From Paraburkholderia hiiakae (GTDB taxonomy: Bacteria > Pseudomonadota > Gammaproteobacteria > Burkholderiales > Burkholderiaceae): a DNA stretch of 64,000 bases. The stretch lies in NCBI RefSeq assembly GCF_904848665.1, contig NZ_CAJHCQ010000029.1:17348-81347 (forward strand), read 5' to 3'. Of this stretch, positions 25,592 through 35,541 are shown piece by piece (the stretch's first letter is position 1; every line of letters begins with the position of its first letter). The position numbers and the translations under genes were made by a program. The notes under the pieces were generated by a model, which had not been told where the DNA came from, did no database searches, and worked only from the letters and a program-made list of their open reading frames with translations.

Positions 25592-27253
25592 TCAACCGGT
25601 GACGCCATAGACGCTCTTCGCGATTTCGGCGCTCACATAACCATTCTTCAGGTCGTCAAGCACCGCCGCGCGCGAGCGCGCCGCCGGATCGCCGAAGCCG
25701 CCACCCGACGCCGTCCGGATGCGGATCACATCGCCGCTATCGAGTGGAAGCGCACTCACCATGGAATAGCGCTCGGTCGCGCCGTTCCCGCGCACGACTT
25801 CGATGTAGTTGAGCGAGCCGTCCGCGCCGCCGGCAAGGCCCCAGGGCGGCACGTTCGAACGGGTATAGCCGCAGGTGAGCAAGGTGTGATCGGCGCGCAC
25901 GCGATACTCCACGTGAATGCCGCGGCCGCCGCGGAACTCGCCGTGTCCGCCCGGTTCGTCGTTGAGCGTCATGCAATCCACGTACAGGCCATAACGCGCT
26001 TCGCAGACTTCCGCGGGGCAGTTGTAGGTTTCGCCATGCATGCCCGAATACACGGCGCTGTTGCCGTCGCGCCCGGCTTCGCCGCCCCAGCCGCCAATCT
26101 CGGGTTCAACGAGCGTGAACGCTCGCCCCGTATCCGGGTGCACGCCACTGATGAAGGTGCCGCAAATCGAAGCGAAGTTGCCCGCTGGCAGGCGCTCCGG
26201 CAAGTGCGCCGCGAGACAACGCAAGATGAGATCGTGCGCCCGGATCAGGTTCTCGAAGTAAAAGCCTTCAGCGGCCGGGCTCTGTGCCTCGAACATCGTG
26301 CCCGGCCGCGTGAGCACGGTCAGCGGACGGAAGGTGCCGCCGTTGGTCGCCGCGCGTGGATCGGTGACAGCCTTGAATGCCATCTGCGCGGCGACGACGG
26401 TACCGTCGCGGCTCAGGTTGTGGGGTCCGGCCGATTGTGCCGGGTTGTCGCGCAGATCGACGACCATACCGCCGTCGTTGATCTCTACGATCACGCGCAA
26501 CGTCTGTCCATCGTCCTGTAGTTCGTCCATCGTGAAGCGGCCGCGAGGTGCGTCCTTGAGCGCCGCGAGCGAAACTTTCTCACCCAGTACCATGAAATCC
26601 GCCACGGCCTCGAGAAACAGGTCGACGCCGTACTTGGCCGCGAGGTCGACAATGCGCGCCGCGCCGCCGCGTACGGCCGCGATCCCGGCCCAGAGGTCAC
26701 CTTCCATGAAGTCGGGCAAGCGCGTGTTCGAGCGCAGGATCTGCATGACCGGGCGGATCGGCCTGCCCTTCGATATCAGCTTCACACAGGCAAGACGCAG
26801 GCCCTCCTGGAAGATATCGCCCGCATTGGTCGAAAGCGAGCCCGGTACCGAGCCGCCTACGTCGTTCCAATGCGCGATGTTCGCGGTCCACGCAATGATC
26901 CGGTCGCCGGCGAACACGGGCATCGCGAGCACGACATCGTTCAGGTGCGTGACGCCGCCGCCGCTATGCGGATCGTTGGTGATGAACACGTCGCCCGGCT
27001 CGATCTCTCCCGGTTGCGCGTGCTGGGCGAGAATGCGCTTGACCGCCTTGTCGAGCACCGCGATGAAGCCCGGGGCCCCAGAGCCAGAACTTGCGATGTC
27101 GCCTTGCGCATCGGTGATGCCCGTGCCCATGTCGAGCACTTCGTAGATGATCGGGCTCATCGCGGTCTTGATCATCGCCGCGAACATTTCGTCGGCAATG
27201 GCCTGCAGCGAGTTCTGGATGATCTCCAGCGTAAAGATGTCCACTTTGCTCAT
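25592..27253 (-). CDS. hyuB: Hydantoinase B/oxoprolinase family protein (HyuB)
   Basis: A 553-residue subunit of the ATP-dependent hydantoinase/5-oxoprolinase family. The start MSKVDIFTLEIIQNSLQAIADEMFAAMIKTA is typical. Later motifs are DVFITNDPHSGGGVTHLNDV, SNTRLPDFMEGDLWAGIAA, GGRGIHVEYRV and IRTASGGGFGDPAAR. With HyuA it opens cyclic amide (hydantoin, oxoproline) rings using ATP, or in related complexes carboxylates ketones. It starts 16 bases after hyuA, so the two are co-translated. Confidence 0.9.
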   Translation of the reverse strand: MSKVDIFTLEIIQNSLQAIADEMFAAMIKTAMSPIIYEVLDMGTGITDAQGDIASSGSGAPGFIAVLDKAVKRILAQHAQPGEIEPGDVFITNDPHSGGGVTHLNDVVLAMPVFAGDRIIAWTANIAHWNDVGGSVPGSLSTNAGDIFQEGLRLACVKLISKGRPIRPVMQILRSNTRLPDFMEGDLWAGIAAVRGGAARIVDLAAKYGVDLFLEAVADFMVLGEKVSLAALKDAPRGRFTMDELQDDGQTLRVIVEINDGGMVVDLRDNPAQSAGPHNLSRDGTVVAAQMAFKAVTDPRAATNGGTFRPLTVLTRPGTMFEAQSPAAEGFYFENLIRAHDLILRCLAAHLPERLPAGNFASICGTFISGVHPDTGRAFTLVEPEIGGWGGEAGRDGNSAVYSGMHGETYNCPAEVCEARYGLYVDCMTLNDEPGGHGEFRGGRGIHVEYRVRADHTLLTCGYTRSNVPPWGLAGGADGSLNYIEVVRGNGATERYSMVSALPLDSGDVIRIRTASGGGFGDPAARSRAAVLDDLKNGYVSAEIAKSVYGVTG

Positions 27254-27268
27254 CGTCGTTCTCCGTCG

Positions 27269-29347
27269 TCAGAGCGTGATGTGAAGGTTGCCGAGGCGAT
27301 CGACGCTCACAGCGTTGCCCGGATGCACGACGATGGTCGTGCCTGCGTCTTCCACGATCGCGGGCCCCATGAACGCCATGCCGGGTTCGAGCTTCGCGTT
27401 GTCGTAAATGGTGGCTTCATGCACGCCCTCGAGCGCGTAGTCCACGAAGCGCTTGCCTTTGACGGCGCTCGCAAGCGTCGCGCCCGTGACGGGTAGTTCC
27501 GCGAGGTCGAGCTTGCCGATCTCCGAAGTCGTGACGATATGGAAGCCGACGATTTCGAGCGGCGCATCGAGCCGGTAGGTGTACTGCCTTTCATAGATGG
27601 CGTGAAAGCGCGCGGCGATCTCGCTCCAGTGCGAGTCAATGCGCTCGCCCGCATTGAACGGCACTTCCACCGAATGCTCCTGGTTCTGGTAACGCAGCTT
27701 GCAGTGGATCGCAATGTTCAGTTGCTTGCGGGCGATGCCCTCGTCGCCGAACTGGGCGACGGCGACCTCGACGAGTTCGTCGAGCGCGCCTTGCGCGGCC
27801 GCGAGCGCGGCTTCGTCGGCGGTCTGGGAAAAGCGGTTCACGAAGAGGTCGCGGCGCAGATCGGACATGGTCATGCCCCACGCCGAGAACACCGACGCAC
27901 CGCGCGGAATCACCACTTTCCTCACGCCCAGTTCCTGACCGAGCGCGACCGCGTGCATTGCCCCGCCGCCGCCAAACGCGACCAGCGTAAATTCTCGCGG
28001 ATCGCGGCCGCGATTGAGCGAGACGAGCTTGAGCGCATTGACCATATTGTCGTTGGCAATACGAACGATGCCGCGTGCGATTTCCTCGCGCGTCATCGCG
28101 AGGCGCGCCGCGAGCGGGTCGAGTGCGCGCTCGACCGCCTCCATGTCGGCGACGGTCTCACCGCCGCAGAAGTAATCCTTGTTGATGCGGCCGAGCACGA
28201 GGTTCGCGTCGGTCGTCGTCGCGTGCGTTCCGCCGTTGCCATAGGCCGCCGGGCCCGGCGACGCGCCCGCCGATTGCGGACCGACATGCAGCTTGCCAAA
28301 GTCGTCGACCCACGCGATCGAGCCGCCGCCATTGCCGATCTCGACCAGATCGACCACGGGCACCATGATCGGATAGCCTGCGTTCACACGGTCGCGTTCC
28401 ACCCAGTAGTCGGTCTTGATGGTCACCTGCCCGTTTTCGATCAGCGAGCACTTCGCCGTGGTGCCGCCAATGTCGAGCGCCAGCACGTTTGGTTCGCCGA
28501 TCAGGCGGCCCAGTTCGGCGGCACCCCAGAAGCCGCTCGCCGGACCGGATTCGACCATCGTGATCGGAATTTCGCGCGCATGGGCAACCGTATCGACGCC
28601 ACAGTTCGACTGCATCACATAGAGCGGCGCCCGATAGCCGTTGGCCCGCACGCCCTGCTCGAGCTGGTCCAGATAGCGCGAAGCGATCGGCTGCACGTAG
28701 GCCGAGAGGACTGCCGTGCTCGTGCGCTCGTATTCGCGCCATTCGCGCGTGATCTGGTGCGAGGCCACGACCGAGACTTCGGGCCACAAGCGGCGTACCT
28801 CGTCGAGCACGGCTCGCTCGTGCGCGGGGTTCGCATAGGCGTGCAGCAGGCAGATCGCTACCGCCTCGACTTCCGCCCGGCGAAAGTCCTTCACGATGTC
28901 CGCGAGCGCGCCGAGGTCGATCGGCTCGCGTTCCGCGCCGTCATAGTTGACACGTCCGCTCACCTCGCGGCGCAGATGGCGCGGCACGAACGCTGCAGGC
29001 TTGACCCACTTCAGATTGAAGAAGTCCGGGCGATTGGCGCGTGCGATTTCCAGCACGTCGCGAAAGCCCGCGGTGGTGATGAGACCGGTGCGCACGCCGC
29101 GCCGCTCGGTCAGCGCGTTGATGACGACGGTCGTGCCATGCGCGAGAAAGCTCACCTCGTCGAGTTTGACCTGCGCCTTGTCGAGCACGTTGATGATGCC
29201 CTGCTCGAAGTTGGGTGGCGTGGTGTCGGTTTTTGCCGTGCGAACGGTCTGCGCACCGGTCACGGGATCGATCTCGAAGTAGACGAGATCGGTGAACGTG
29301 CCGCCGACATCGGTCGCCACACGGATGGTCTTTCCACCAGGGGTCAT
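27269..29347 (-). CDS. hyuA: Hydantoinase A/N-methylhydantoinase family protein (HyuA)
   Basis: A 692-residue actin-fold ATPase subunit starting MTPGGKTIRVATDVGGTFTDLVYFE, after AAGGAG. It has the phosphate-binding loops DVGGTFTD and ALDIGGTTAKCSLI, then GNGGGSIAWVDDFGKLHVGPQSAGASPGPAAYG and AFGGGGAMHAVALGQELG. The HyuA subunit binds ATP and activates the cyclic amide. A substrate cannot be assigned from sequence; N-methylhydantoin, hydantoin, 5-oxoproline and ketone carboxylation all occur in the family. First gene of the leftward operon, about 250 bases downstream of the CGGGTAG box cluster. Confidence 0.9.
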   Translation of the reverse strand: MTPGGKTIRVATDVGGTFTDLVYFEIDPVTGAQTVRTAKTDTTPPNFEQGIINVLDKAQVKLDEVSFLAHGTTVVINALTERRGVRTGLITTAGFRDVLEIARANRPDFFNLKWVKPAAFVPRHLRREVSGRVNYDGAEREPIDLGALADIVKDFRRAEVEAVAICLLHAYANPAHERAVLDEVRRLWPEVSVVASHQITREWREYERTSTAVLSAYVQPIASRYLDQLEQGVRANGYRAPLYVMQSNCGVDTVAHAREIPITMVESGPASGFWGAAELGRLIGEPNVLALDIGGTTAKCSLIENGQVTIKTDYWVERDRVNAGYPIMVPVVDLVEIGNGGGSIAWVDDFGKLHVGPQSAGASPGPAAYGNGGTHATTTDANLVLGRINKDYFCGGETVADMEAVERALDPLAARLAMTREEIARGIVRIANDNMVNALKLVSLNRGRDPREFTLVAFGGGGAMHAVALGQELGVRKVVIPRGASVFSAWGMTMSDLRRDLFVNRFSQTADEAALAAAQGALDELVEVAVAQFGDEGIARKQLNIAIHCKLRYQNQEHSVEVPFNAGERIDSHWSEIAARFHAIYERQYTYRLDAPLEIVGFHIVTTSEIGKLDLAELPVTGATLASAVKGKRFVDYALEGVHEATIYDNAKLEPGMAFMGPAIVEDAGTTIVVHPGNAVSVDRLGNLHITL

Positions 29348-29593
29348 CGCACTTCTCCTTGCGTCACGATGGCCGGAGCAAACGCCGCCGGCCGATGATT
29401 TTCTGACTGGTTACCGCGTTTCATGATAAGTAGCATGCCTAAGCGTATGTTCATGTGAGCGGCCAGGCCGCGTTCGTGCGAAGCGCTCGCGATACAACCC
29501 ACGCACAATGCGCGCCCAGGGACGGCGCGGGGCGGTTCATTTGCTGCTGAGGCGGACTTTATGAATCCAATAAGCGCGCGGCAACCGGCACGG

Positions 29594-29655
29594 CGGGTAG
29601 GCGAGCGAGGGGGCGTGCTACCCGCCTACCCATTCGGGTAGTTTTGTGCGGGTAG
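29594..29655. promoter_or_regulatory. Cluster of five CGGGTAG/CTACCC boxes upstream of hyuA
   Basis: CGGGTAG occurs at 29594-29600, 29635-29641 and 29649-29655; its complement CTACCC(G) occurs at 29618-29624 and 29626-29631. The boxes make several overlapping inverted and direct repeats in 62 bases, between the stop of the MalT-like regulator (29701) and the hyuA start (29347). MalT-type activators bind repeated short asymmetric boxes, so this is a plausible target. One pair (29626-29641) also makes a 6-bp hairpin followed by TTTT on the plus strand, so a weak terminator is an alternative. The remainder of the 353-base gap is unremarkable. Confidence 0.6.
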
Positions 29656-29700
29656 ATTCGGAGGAAGGCTAGGTCGAGAAAGGCGCTGCGCGCCGCGAAT

Positions 29701-32391
29701 TCACGGCTGCGTGGGCAACAGCCCCTGCTGCATGGCGGCCGCGATGGCGCCAGCGCGTGAATCGACACCGAGCTTCTGGAAGATCTGCTTGAGGTGGAAT
29801 TTGACCGTGTTCTCGGAGATGTCGAGCGAGCGCGCGATTGCCTTGTTGGTCTGCCCCGTGGCGAGCAGGCCGAGAATCTGCGTTTCCTTGCCGCTGAACT
29901 GTGCGCGCGGGCGCACGGGATGCGCCCGCCAGCCGCGCAGTTGCGAGACGACCGACTGCAAGGCGGCAACGCCGGCGACATCGCCCGTCTGCAAGAACGG
30001 CAGAATGCCGGGCCCCACATCGAGCAGCAAGCCGGGAATGTGATGGGCGATGACCGGTCCGAGCGCCTCGGCAAGCTCCGCGGGCGTTGGTCCATTCGCG
30101 CCCGCGGTTTTGCGTTGGGGGATCAGCGCAAGCAGCCGCAGACGCCAGGCTGGCAGCAGCAAGCCCGCCCGCTCCAGCTTCGCGGCGTCGTGCGTGAGCC
30201 GTGCAAGCGCCTCGGCGGCCGCACCCGTCGCGAGGCGCATGCGTGCGAAAGCCAGCGACGCCGCTTCGCACAGGCGCCAGTCGAGACCGTCATCCTCCGC
30301 GGCTATCCCTCCGAGACCGAGCGCCTGTGCCTCCTGCTGCGCGCGCTCCCCCTGCCCGCACTGCGCGAACAAATCGACGCGCCAGATGCCCACCAGTTCC
30401 GCAAGTCGCGGCAGTTGCCGGTCCTGCGCCACGCGCGCGGTGTGATCGAGTACGCGGCAGGCGTGCTCCATGCCGTGCTGGCGCAGGGCGACGCGCCAGG
30501 CGATATCAGCGGTATTGGCGAACAGTTCGAACCAGCCGTCGATATGCTCCAGCGTTTCCTGGCCCTCGCCCAGCCACGATTCGGTGTCCGCCCACGCGCC
30601 TTCGAGATAGAGATGCTGCGCCTTCAGGCAACCGACCACGGCCTTGAGCGAACTATCCGTGCCGAAGTTCGCTTCGGCGAGCATCATCGCCTCGTCGATC
30701 CGTTCTCGCGCAGTTGCGATCTCGCCGCTCGTGCACAGGGCGAGCGCCTCGTGCATCAGGCAAAAATTCTCGCCAAGCGGACTCGCCACGATGCGCATGC
30801 GCACACGTGCCGCGCGCGCCGCTCCGATCGCGTTGCGCATCTGGCCGCGCCGCATCGCGAAGAGCGCGCCCACGCACAGCAACGTCGCCTGGCCGAGAGA
30901 GTCGTCGGGCAGCCGCTCGTTCGCGCTCTGATCGTCGACGGGCAAGCGCAAATCGTCGCCGTCGATGTCGAAGTAGCCGCGCAAGAGCGCCTCGATTACC
31001 GTGAAGTCGCGTTCAAGGCGCGCATTGCCGTGCATGGCCGGTTGGGCGAGGCGCAGCAACTCCATCGCCAGTGCAGGGTTGCCGAGCTTGGCCTGCAGGT
31101 ATGCCTGCATGAGCACGAGTTCCGGGTCGCTGCGGCGCGCACGCTCGTCGAATTGCTGCAGCAGGCTTTGGGTGTAGTGGATGCCGTGGCGCAGCACCAG
31201 CTCCCAGCCCCCCGCGTCGAGCACGAGCCGTACACCGAGTGCCGTGTCTTGCGCACGCAGCGCGTGCGACACCGCCAGTACCCAGTCGCCGCGCTGCGCG
31301 AGCCACTGCGCAGCCGCTCGATGGATCTGGCAGGCACGCCGGGTACTGAGGCGCTGACTGAGGAAATCGGAGAGCAGCAGGTGGTAGCGGAACCAGCTGC
31401 CGTTGGCGTCGAGCGGGACCAGCAGCGCGTGGAACGAGGTCAGGCGTGCGAGCAGCGCGGCGCTATCGTGGCGGTCTCGCGCGACATCGGCCAGATCGGC
31501 GTTGAAGCGCTCGAGCACCGACGTCTCAATCAGGAAGTCGCGGCAATCTTCGGGGAGATTGTCGAGAATCTGCTCGGCCATGTATTGCGCCATCTCGGCG
31601 ACGTGCCCGGAGAACGACGGCAAGCCAAATGCTGACGCCGTGCCTCGCGCGAGCCACAAGCGCGCAAGCTGGATGGCGACGGCCCACCCTTCCGTTTTCG
31701 AGTGGACGGTCGCGAGGATCGAAGGCCCGTGGTCAGGGCCGAGGATCTGCGAGGCTTCGGGCAGCGACAGAACGAGGTCATCAGCGTCGATCTCGTGGAC
31801 GAGGCCGCGCGCCTTGAGCGTGGCGACTTGCCAGGCCGGCCGCGTGCGACTCGCGATCACGAGGCGCAAGCTGGGCGTCGCGCGTTCGAGCAGCGTCAGC
31901 ACAATTTCGTCGACCACGCGCGATGCGGCGCGGTGGTAGTCGTCGAGCATCAGCGTAAAGCAGCGCCCGTCGCGCGCGAGCGCCTGCAGCATCGCGGCGA
32001 TCGTGCGCTGCGCGCGCGCATCCAGCGCCTGGGCGTGGGCCAACGATGACAGGCTGCCGAGATCGAGGCCGGCGTCTTCGAGCGACAGCAGCAAATAAAC
32101 GAGGAAGCGGTTCGGATCGCCATCGGCTTCGTCCAGCGTGAGCCAGGCGACCGGCTGCGTTTGCGCACTTTCGCTCGCACGCAGTGCGTCGCGCCATTGC
32201 GCGAGCAACGTCGTCTTGCCAAATCCGGGGGCGGCGACCACGAGCGTGAGCGGACGGCTTGCGTGTGCCTGCAGGCGCTCGAGCAACGCGATGCGCGGTA
32301 CGGCTTCGAGCTGGGTATGGGGGGGCGCCAGTTTGCCGACCCACATCCAGGCGCTCGACGGATCGGACGCATCGAGGCGGATGTCCGTCAT
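29701..32391 (-). CDS. MalT-like LuxR family ATP-dependent transcriptional activator
   Basis: An 896-residue regulator of the large ATP-binding LuxR group. The Walker A motif LVVAAPGFGKTTLLAQW is at about residues 50-66 and a Walker B-like FTLMLDDYHRA follows. The long middle region of helical repeats (AWLAQRGDWVLAVSHALRAQD and others) resembles the MalT sensor. The C-terminal LuxR helix-turn-helix is KETQILGLLATGQTNKAIARSLDISENTVKFHLKQIFQKLGV. Start MTDIRLDASD at ATG 32391. Such proteins bind an inducer and ATP, then activate an adjacent catabolic operon; here the hydantoin-type operon downstream. Confidence 0.9.
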   Translation of the reverse strand: MTDIRLDASDPSSAWMWVGKLAPPHTQLEAVPRIALLERLQAHASRPLTLVVAAPGFGKTTLLAQWRDALRASESAQTQPVAWLTLDEADGDPNRFLVYLLLSLEDAGLDLGSLSSLAHAQALDARAQRTIAAMLQALARDGRCFTLMLDDYHRAASRVVDEIVLTLLERATPSLRLVIASRTRPAWQVATLKARGLVHEIDADDLVLSLPEASQILGPDHGPSILATVHSKTEGWAVAIQLARLWLARGTASAFGLPSFSGHVAEMAQYMAEQILDNLPEDCRDFLIETSVLERFNADLADVARDRHDSAALLARLTSFHALLVPLDANGSWFRYHLLLSDFLSQRLSTRRACQIHRAAAQWLAQRGDWVLAVSHALRAQDTALGVRLVLDAGGWELVLRHGIHYTQSLLQQFDERARRSDPELVLMQAYLQAKLGNPALAMELLRLAQPAMHGNARLERDFTVIEALLRGYFDIDGDDLRLPVDDQSANERLPDDSLGQATLLCVGALFAMRRGQMRNAIGAARAARVRMRIVASPLGENFCLMHEALALCTSGEIATARERIDEAMMLAEANFGTDSSLKAVVGCLKAQHLYLEGAWADTESWLGEGQETLEHIDGWFELFANTADIAWRVALRQHGMEHACRVLDHTARVAQDRQLPRLAELVGIWRVDLFAQCGQGERAQQEAQALGLGGIAAEDDGLDWRLCEAASLAFARMRLATGAAAEALARLTHDAAKLERAGLLLPAWRLRLLALIPQRKTAGANGPTPAELAEALGPVIAHHIPGLLLDVGPGILPFLQTGDVAGVAALQSVVSQLRGWRAHPVRPRAQFSGKETQILGLLATGQTNKAIARSLDISENTVKFHLKQIFQKLGVDSRAGAIAAAMQQGLLPTQP

Positions 32392-32876
32392 GTGGACTGT
32401 CCGCTGTCGCGTCGCGGCTCGTGCACGGTGGCGCGGCACCCAGCGCACAGTCGATCAAGAACATAAAATGGCCCGCTCGGGCCGGGGGCTGAAAAAAGCG
32501 GCATTTGCCTGGTTTGAGTCTGGCGCATCGGTCGGAACAATCGGCGAGAAGGCAGCGGGCGACGTGTCGCTCGCGTGCCCTCGCGACACGAGCCATATTG
32601 CGCGCAGTGTAACGCAGCCGAAATTCTGTGCAGGGCGTGTGCGGGTAAGTCTGGGGTCTCATCGCACGACCCAGGTCGACGCTTTGCGGTAGGTTCGGGG
32701 GCGCGACCGTGACCCGCGCGGGAATCAGAAGGCCGCTGCGGAGATGCTCGGGCGGCGCGCCGCGCGCGGCGGCGTGCGCCCGATGGAGTCAATCAGGCGT
32801 TGGATTCCAGTTAAGTGCCTCGTGACGCGGCCGATTCGATCCCGGCTGGCAATCGGATCATATGGACCTGAAATGA
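32392..32876. other. Intergenic region, no gene recognised
   Basis: About 480 bases upstream of the MalT-like regulator. No convincing frame, RNA gene or hairpin was seen. It must contain the regulator's promoter. Confidence 0.4.
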
Positions 32877-33176
32877 TCAATGCAAGGTGTGGACGCTGCT
32901 GACGGCCTCACCATCGGCCTCATCGGACGAGGCTTGATCAAGGATCGCGCACCGGAAGTCGAACTTAACGCGAAGGATCGCCGATTCAACACGTGCGTCG
33001 CCGCGATAGCCGCTCAGGCGAGTATTGATCGCCTCCTCGACCGCGAGGATCGCCTGCTCGATGCTCTCCGGATCATCGCTATCGAAACCGACCTCAATCT
33101 CAATGCTCTCCAGCAGGTTCAGCGCTGTCGCCACGTCCTCGGAAGCGACGAATAGCGTTTCGGCGTCTTCTCTCAT
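32877..33176 (-). CDS. Small acidic hypothetical protein
   Basis: A 99-residue, strongly acidic, mostly helical protein (residues 1-55 rich in Glu and Asp: ETLFVASEDVATALNLLESIE, DSDDPESIEQAILAVEEAINT). The start at 33176 has a strong GGGGAGGGAAG site. No family was recognised. It follows the sedolisin gene on the same strand after a 291-base gap that shows no other gene. Confidence 0.55.
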   Translation of the reverse strand: MREDAETLFVASEDVATALNLLESIEIEVGFDSDDPESIEQAILAVEEAINTRLSGYRGDARVESAILRVKFDFRCAILDQASSDEADGEAVSSVHTLH

Positions 33177-33467
33177 CTTCCCTCCCCGTTGGGTTGTCTA
33201 GCGTCTTCACACAGTTGCGAGTTGCACGACTATCGTTGCACATCCAGAGCAAACCTGTGGGCCGACTAACGCGGGTGTTGGGTTCGAAACAACGGTCGAG
33301 TTGCTGAACATATTGAAGCGAATAGAATTGAATGTTCCAGCTTGATCTATGGTCATTGCGCTCAACCCGAAGCTGTCGTTCAAGTGAACACCATGACAAC
33401 GACGGCTTTCAGTTTGTCCACCCGCGGTCCATCATCGAAGAGCACGTGGAGTGCGTCGGCCGGCGGT

Positions 33468-35375
33468 TCAAGGAGGCGGCACGTTGGGCGTTCCCGATAT
33501 GCCGAACGGTGCGCCGACGAGCACTTCGAGCAGCAGCCTGCCATTGACACTCCCCCAACCCGTGCACGCGTCCCACATTGGCCCTGACTTATAGCCGGGC
33601 GAATGACCAACCGCGTTGCTGATTCCGTCGTCAACGTCACGCAGCAGGCTCGTCGCGCCTCGCGCGTAAAGCAGCGGGTTGAGCCAGCCGATGCCGTGGT
33701 CGAAGTAAGAAGCAATCAGCGCTGCCAGTCCCGCGTAGAGCGGCGCCACAACGCTCGTGCCGTAGAAATGTCCGATCGGCGATCCCATATAGAGCGTGGT
33801 CGTAGTCGGTGCGCCTTGATACCAAAGTGCGTAGCCGCTGAAGAGACTGGCATTGCCCGCGATATCGGGTATGCCACGGCCGCGATGCCACTTTTCTTGA
33901 ATGGGTCGCCCCAGAGTCGGCGGTTCGGCGAGCGGCGGCACGTTGGCCTCGCTTTGCCACGACTGCACTCCGACGATCTGGCTAACGCCCCCGCCCGTCA
34001 CGCCCGTCGACTTACCTGACGGCGCCCATGCCAGGTCATTCCACGTATGCTCGGTAAACGGCGATTCGACTGCAACGGGTTCGCGATCGCCCGTGCGCGG
34101 CGGCAGAAGCTGCGGCGCTTGAACTATCATTGTGCCGCCGCATGCGGTGACATACGGGTCCGACGCAGGGTACAGCACGTGCGCCGAGTGATCCCCAATC
34201 TGGCAACGCGAGCCATCGTCGCCCGTCGCGGCGAAGAACGTCATGCCCGCCATGCTGCCGCACTCAAACGCCTCACGCAGAGCGGCAGTGGTCGACTTCG
34301 TCCATTCGGAGCCGTCCACATCGATTCCCGGCTCCAGCTCCGCCCAGCCCCAACTGATTGACACGACAGAAGGCGCGCTAACCCCTGCGGGCAGCTTCGT
34401 GGGATCGCTCTCGCCCTGCGCGTTCCATTCAGGGTGAACGACGGCGTGAATCACATCTACCCAGCCTGCAAGCGTCCAGTTGCTGAAGTAGACGGCGAGG
34501 TTCGCGCCCTGCGCCACCGAACCTGCGACGTCGATATCGGCGACCATCTCGAGATCGCGCTTCGGGTCTCCCACCGGGTTGTTCGTTGCGCCGTCGACGG
34601 ACACGGCGAACACATTGGGCGTGAGCAGGCCCTGTGCATTAAAAAAACCCGCGATGTCGGCAGGATCGTAGCCACCTTGGGCCCACCCCACGTCGCCCCC
34701 TGTCTCGAACTCGATGAGAGCGATCGTCTGTCCCGCGCCCGTCAACGGTGTGTCGAGCGCATAGGTGAACGGAAAATCGTAGAGCCCGGCGACCTCCCGC
34801 GGTGTGAGCGGCTGTGTATTGGGCGGCCGCAGGTTGTTCTCGAACCCGCCGGGAAAGAAGCGCCCTGCACTGCGAGCCATGCGTCGGTTATCGAGCCCGA
34901 ACACGCCTTGCACGATATCGCCAAGCTCAGCGGGGACATAGATGTACCCCTCGCGACCCCGATAGCGCTCCGTGTCCGATTCGTACCGCGAAAGTTCGAC
35001 CGCGAAGGCCGCTTCGATTTGCCGGACCGTGCCCGTCACGACCACTGTGCGGCGCGCGACGCTCGTCGCGTGCACGGTCAACTGGCACGTGTGCGCGTAG
35101 CCAGCCACGGCATCGAGATCCGCCCGGGATGCGCCGGTACAACGCTCAATCTCCTCGCGCGTCAGATACTGGCGCGCGCTCACGGGAAGCATCTGCCATC
35201 TCTGTGCGTCGGGTAGCGGCGACGCGTCGGGGCTGCGCCGGACCCAGATCGTGACCGAGAGTCCCTCATCGGGATCCGCAGGACCGACGCGCCGCGCCCC
35301 CATTCGAGGGACTCGTCTGCTGCCGTTCACAGGCCGAAAGTCGCAGGGTCCGGGAGTATTGGGTGTGCTCGCCAT
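33468..35375 (-). CDS. Sedolisin (S53) serine-carboxyl peptidase, kumamolisin-like
   Basis: A 635-residue peptidase. Residues about 40-170 form the prokumamolisin activation domain (PVSARQYLTREEIERCTG, TGTVRQIEAAFAVELSRYE). The catalytic domain has Glu276 and Asp280 in DLEMVADIDVAGSVAQG, SVVSISWGWAE, FFAATGDDGSRC and the nucleophile Ser541 in GTSVVAPLYAGLAALI. The C-terminal calcium site is LLRDVDDG, then WDACTGWGSVNG. The enzyme would self-process and act at acid pH. No Sec signal is visible at the N-terminus (MASTPNTPGPCDFRPVNG), so the export route is unclear. GGAGAATGCA precedes the ATG. Confidence 0.9.
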   Translation of the reverse strand: MASTPNTPGPCDFRPVNGSRRVPRMGARRVGPADPDEGLSVTIWVRRSPDASPLPDAQRWQMLPVSARQYLTREEIERCTGASRADLDAVAGYAHTCQLTVHATSVARRTVVVTGTVRQIEAAFAVELSRYESDTERYRGREGYIYVPAELGDIVQGVFGLDNRRMARSAGRFFPGGFENNLRPPNTQPLTPREVAGLYDFPFTYALDTPLTGAGQTIALIEFETGGDVGWAQGGYDPADIAGFFNAQGLLTPNVFAVSVDGATNNPVGDPKRDLEMVADIDVAGSVAQGANLAVYFSNWTLAGWVDVIHAVVHPEWNAQGESDPTKLPAGVSAPSVVSISWGWAELEPGIDVDGSEWTKSTTAALREAFECGSMAGMTFFAATGDDGSRCQIGDHSAHVLYPASDPYVTACGGTMIVQAPQLLPPRTGDREPVAVESPFTEHTWNDLAWAPSGKSTGVTGGGVSQIVGVQSWQSEANVPPLAEPPTLGRPIQEKWHRGRGIPDIAGNASLFSGYALWYQGAPTTTTLYMGSPIGHFYGTSVVAPLYAGLAALIASYFDHGIGWLNPLLYARGATSLLRDVDDGISNAVGHSPGYKSGPMWDACTGWGSVNGRLLLEVLVGAPFGISGTPNVPPP

Positions 35376-35541
35376 TGCATTCTCCTTGATGACCAGGGGC
35401 GGCCCGACTCAGGCCGCCTTCCAGTCGGTGCCGCCAGGCCGACCGGGCATCAACGAGAAGGCGTCGCCCTGGCCGGGAAGCTCAACGGCCCCGCCATACA
35501 TCCTCGTCTTGCACCGCTTCAAATAGGAGCCACGCCTAAGG

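Noticed and set aside
27539..29398. A 619-codon open frame on the plus strand opposite hyuA
   Set aside because: It mirrors the codon positions of hyuA and has Arg/His-rich composition without any domain; an antisense shadow of a high-GC gene. The same holds for the 613-codon frame opposite the MalT-like gene (29794-31635).
33380..33467. Possible out-of-frame C-terminal extension of the sedolisin (PPADALHVLFDDGPRVDKL)
   Set aside because: The sedolisin already has a complete calcium-binding C-terminus, and the extra segment matches no family.
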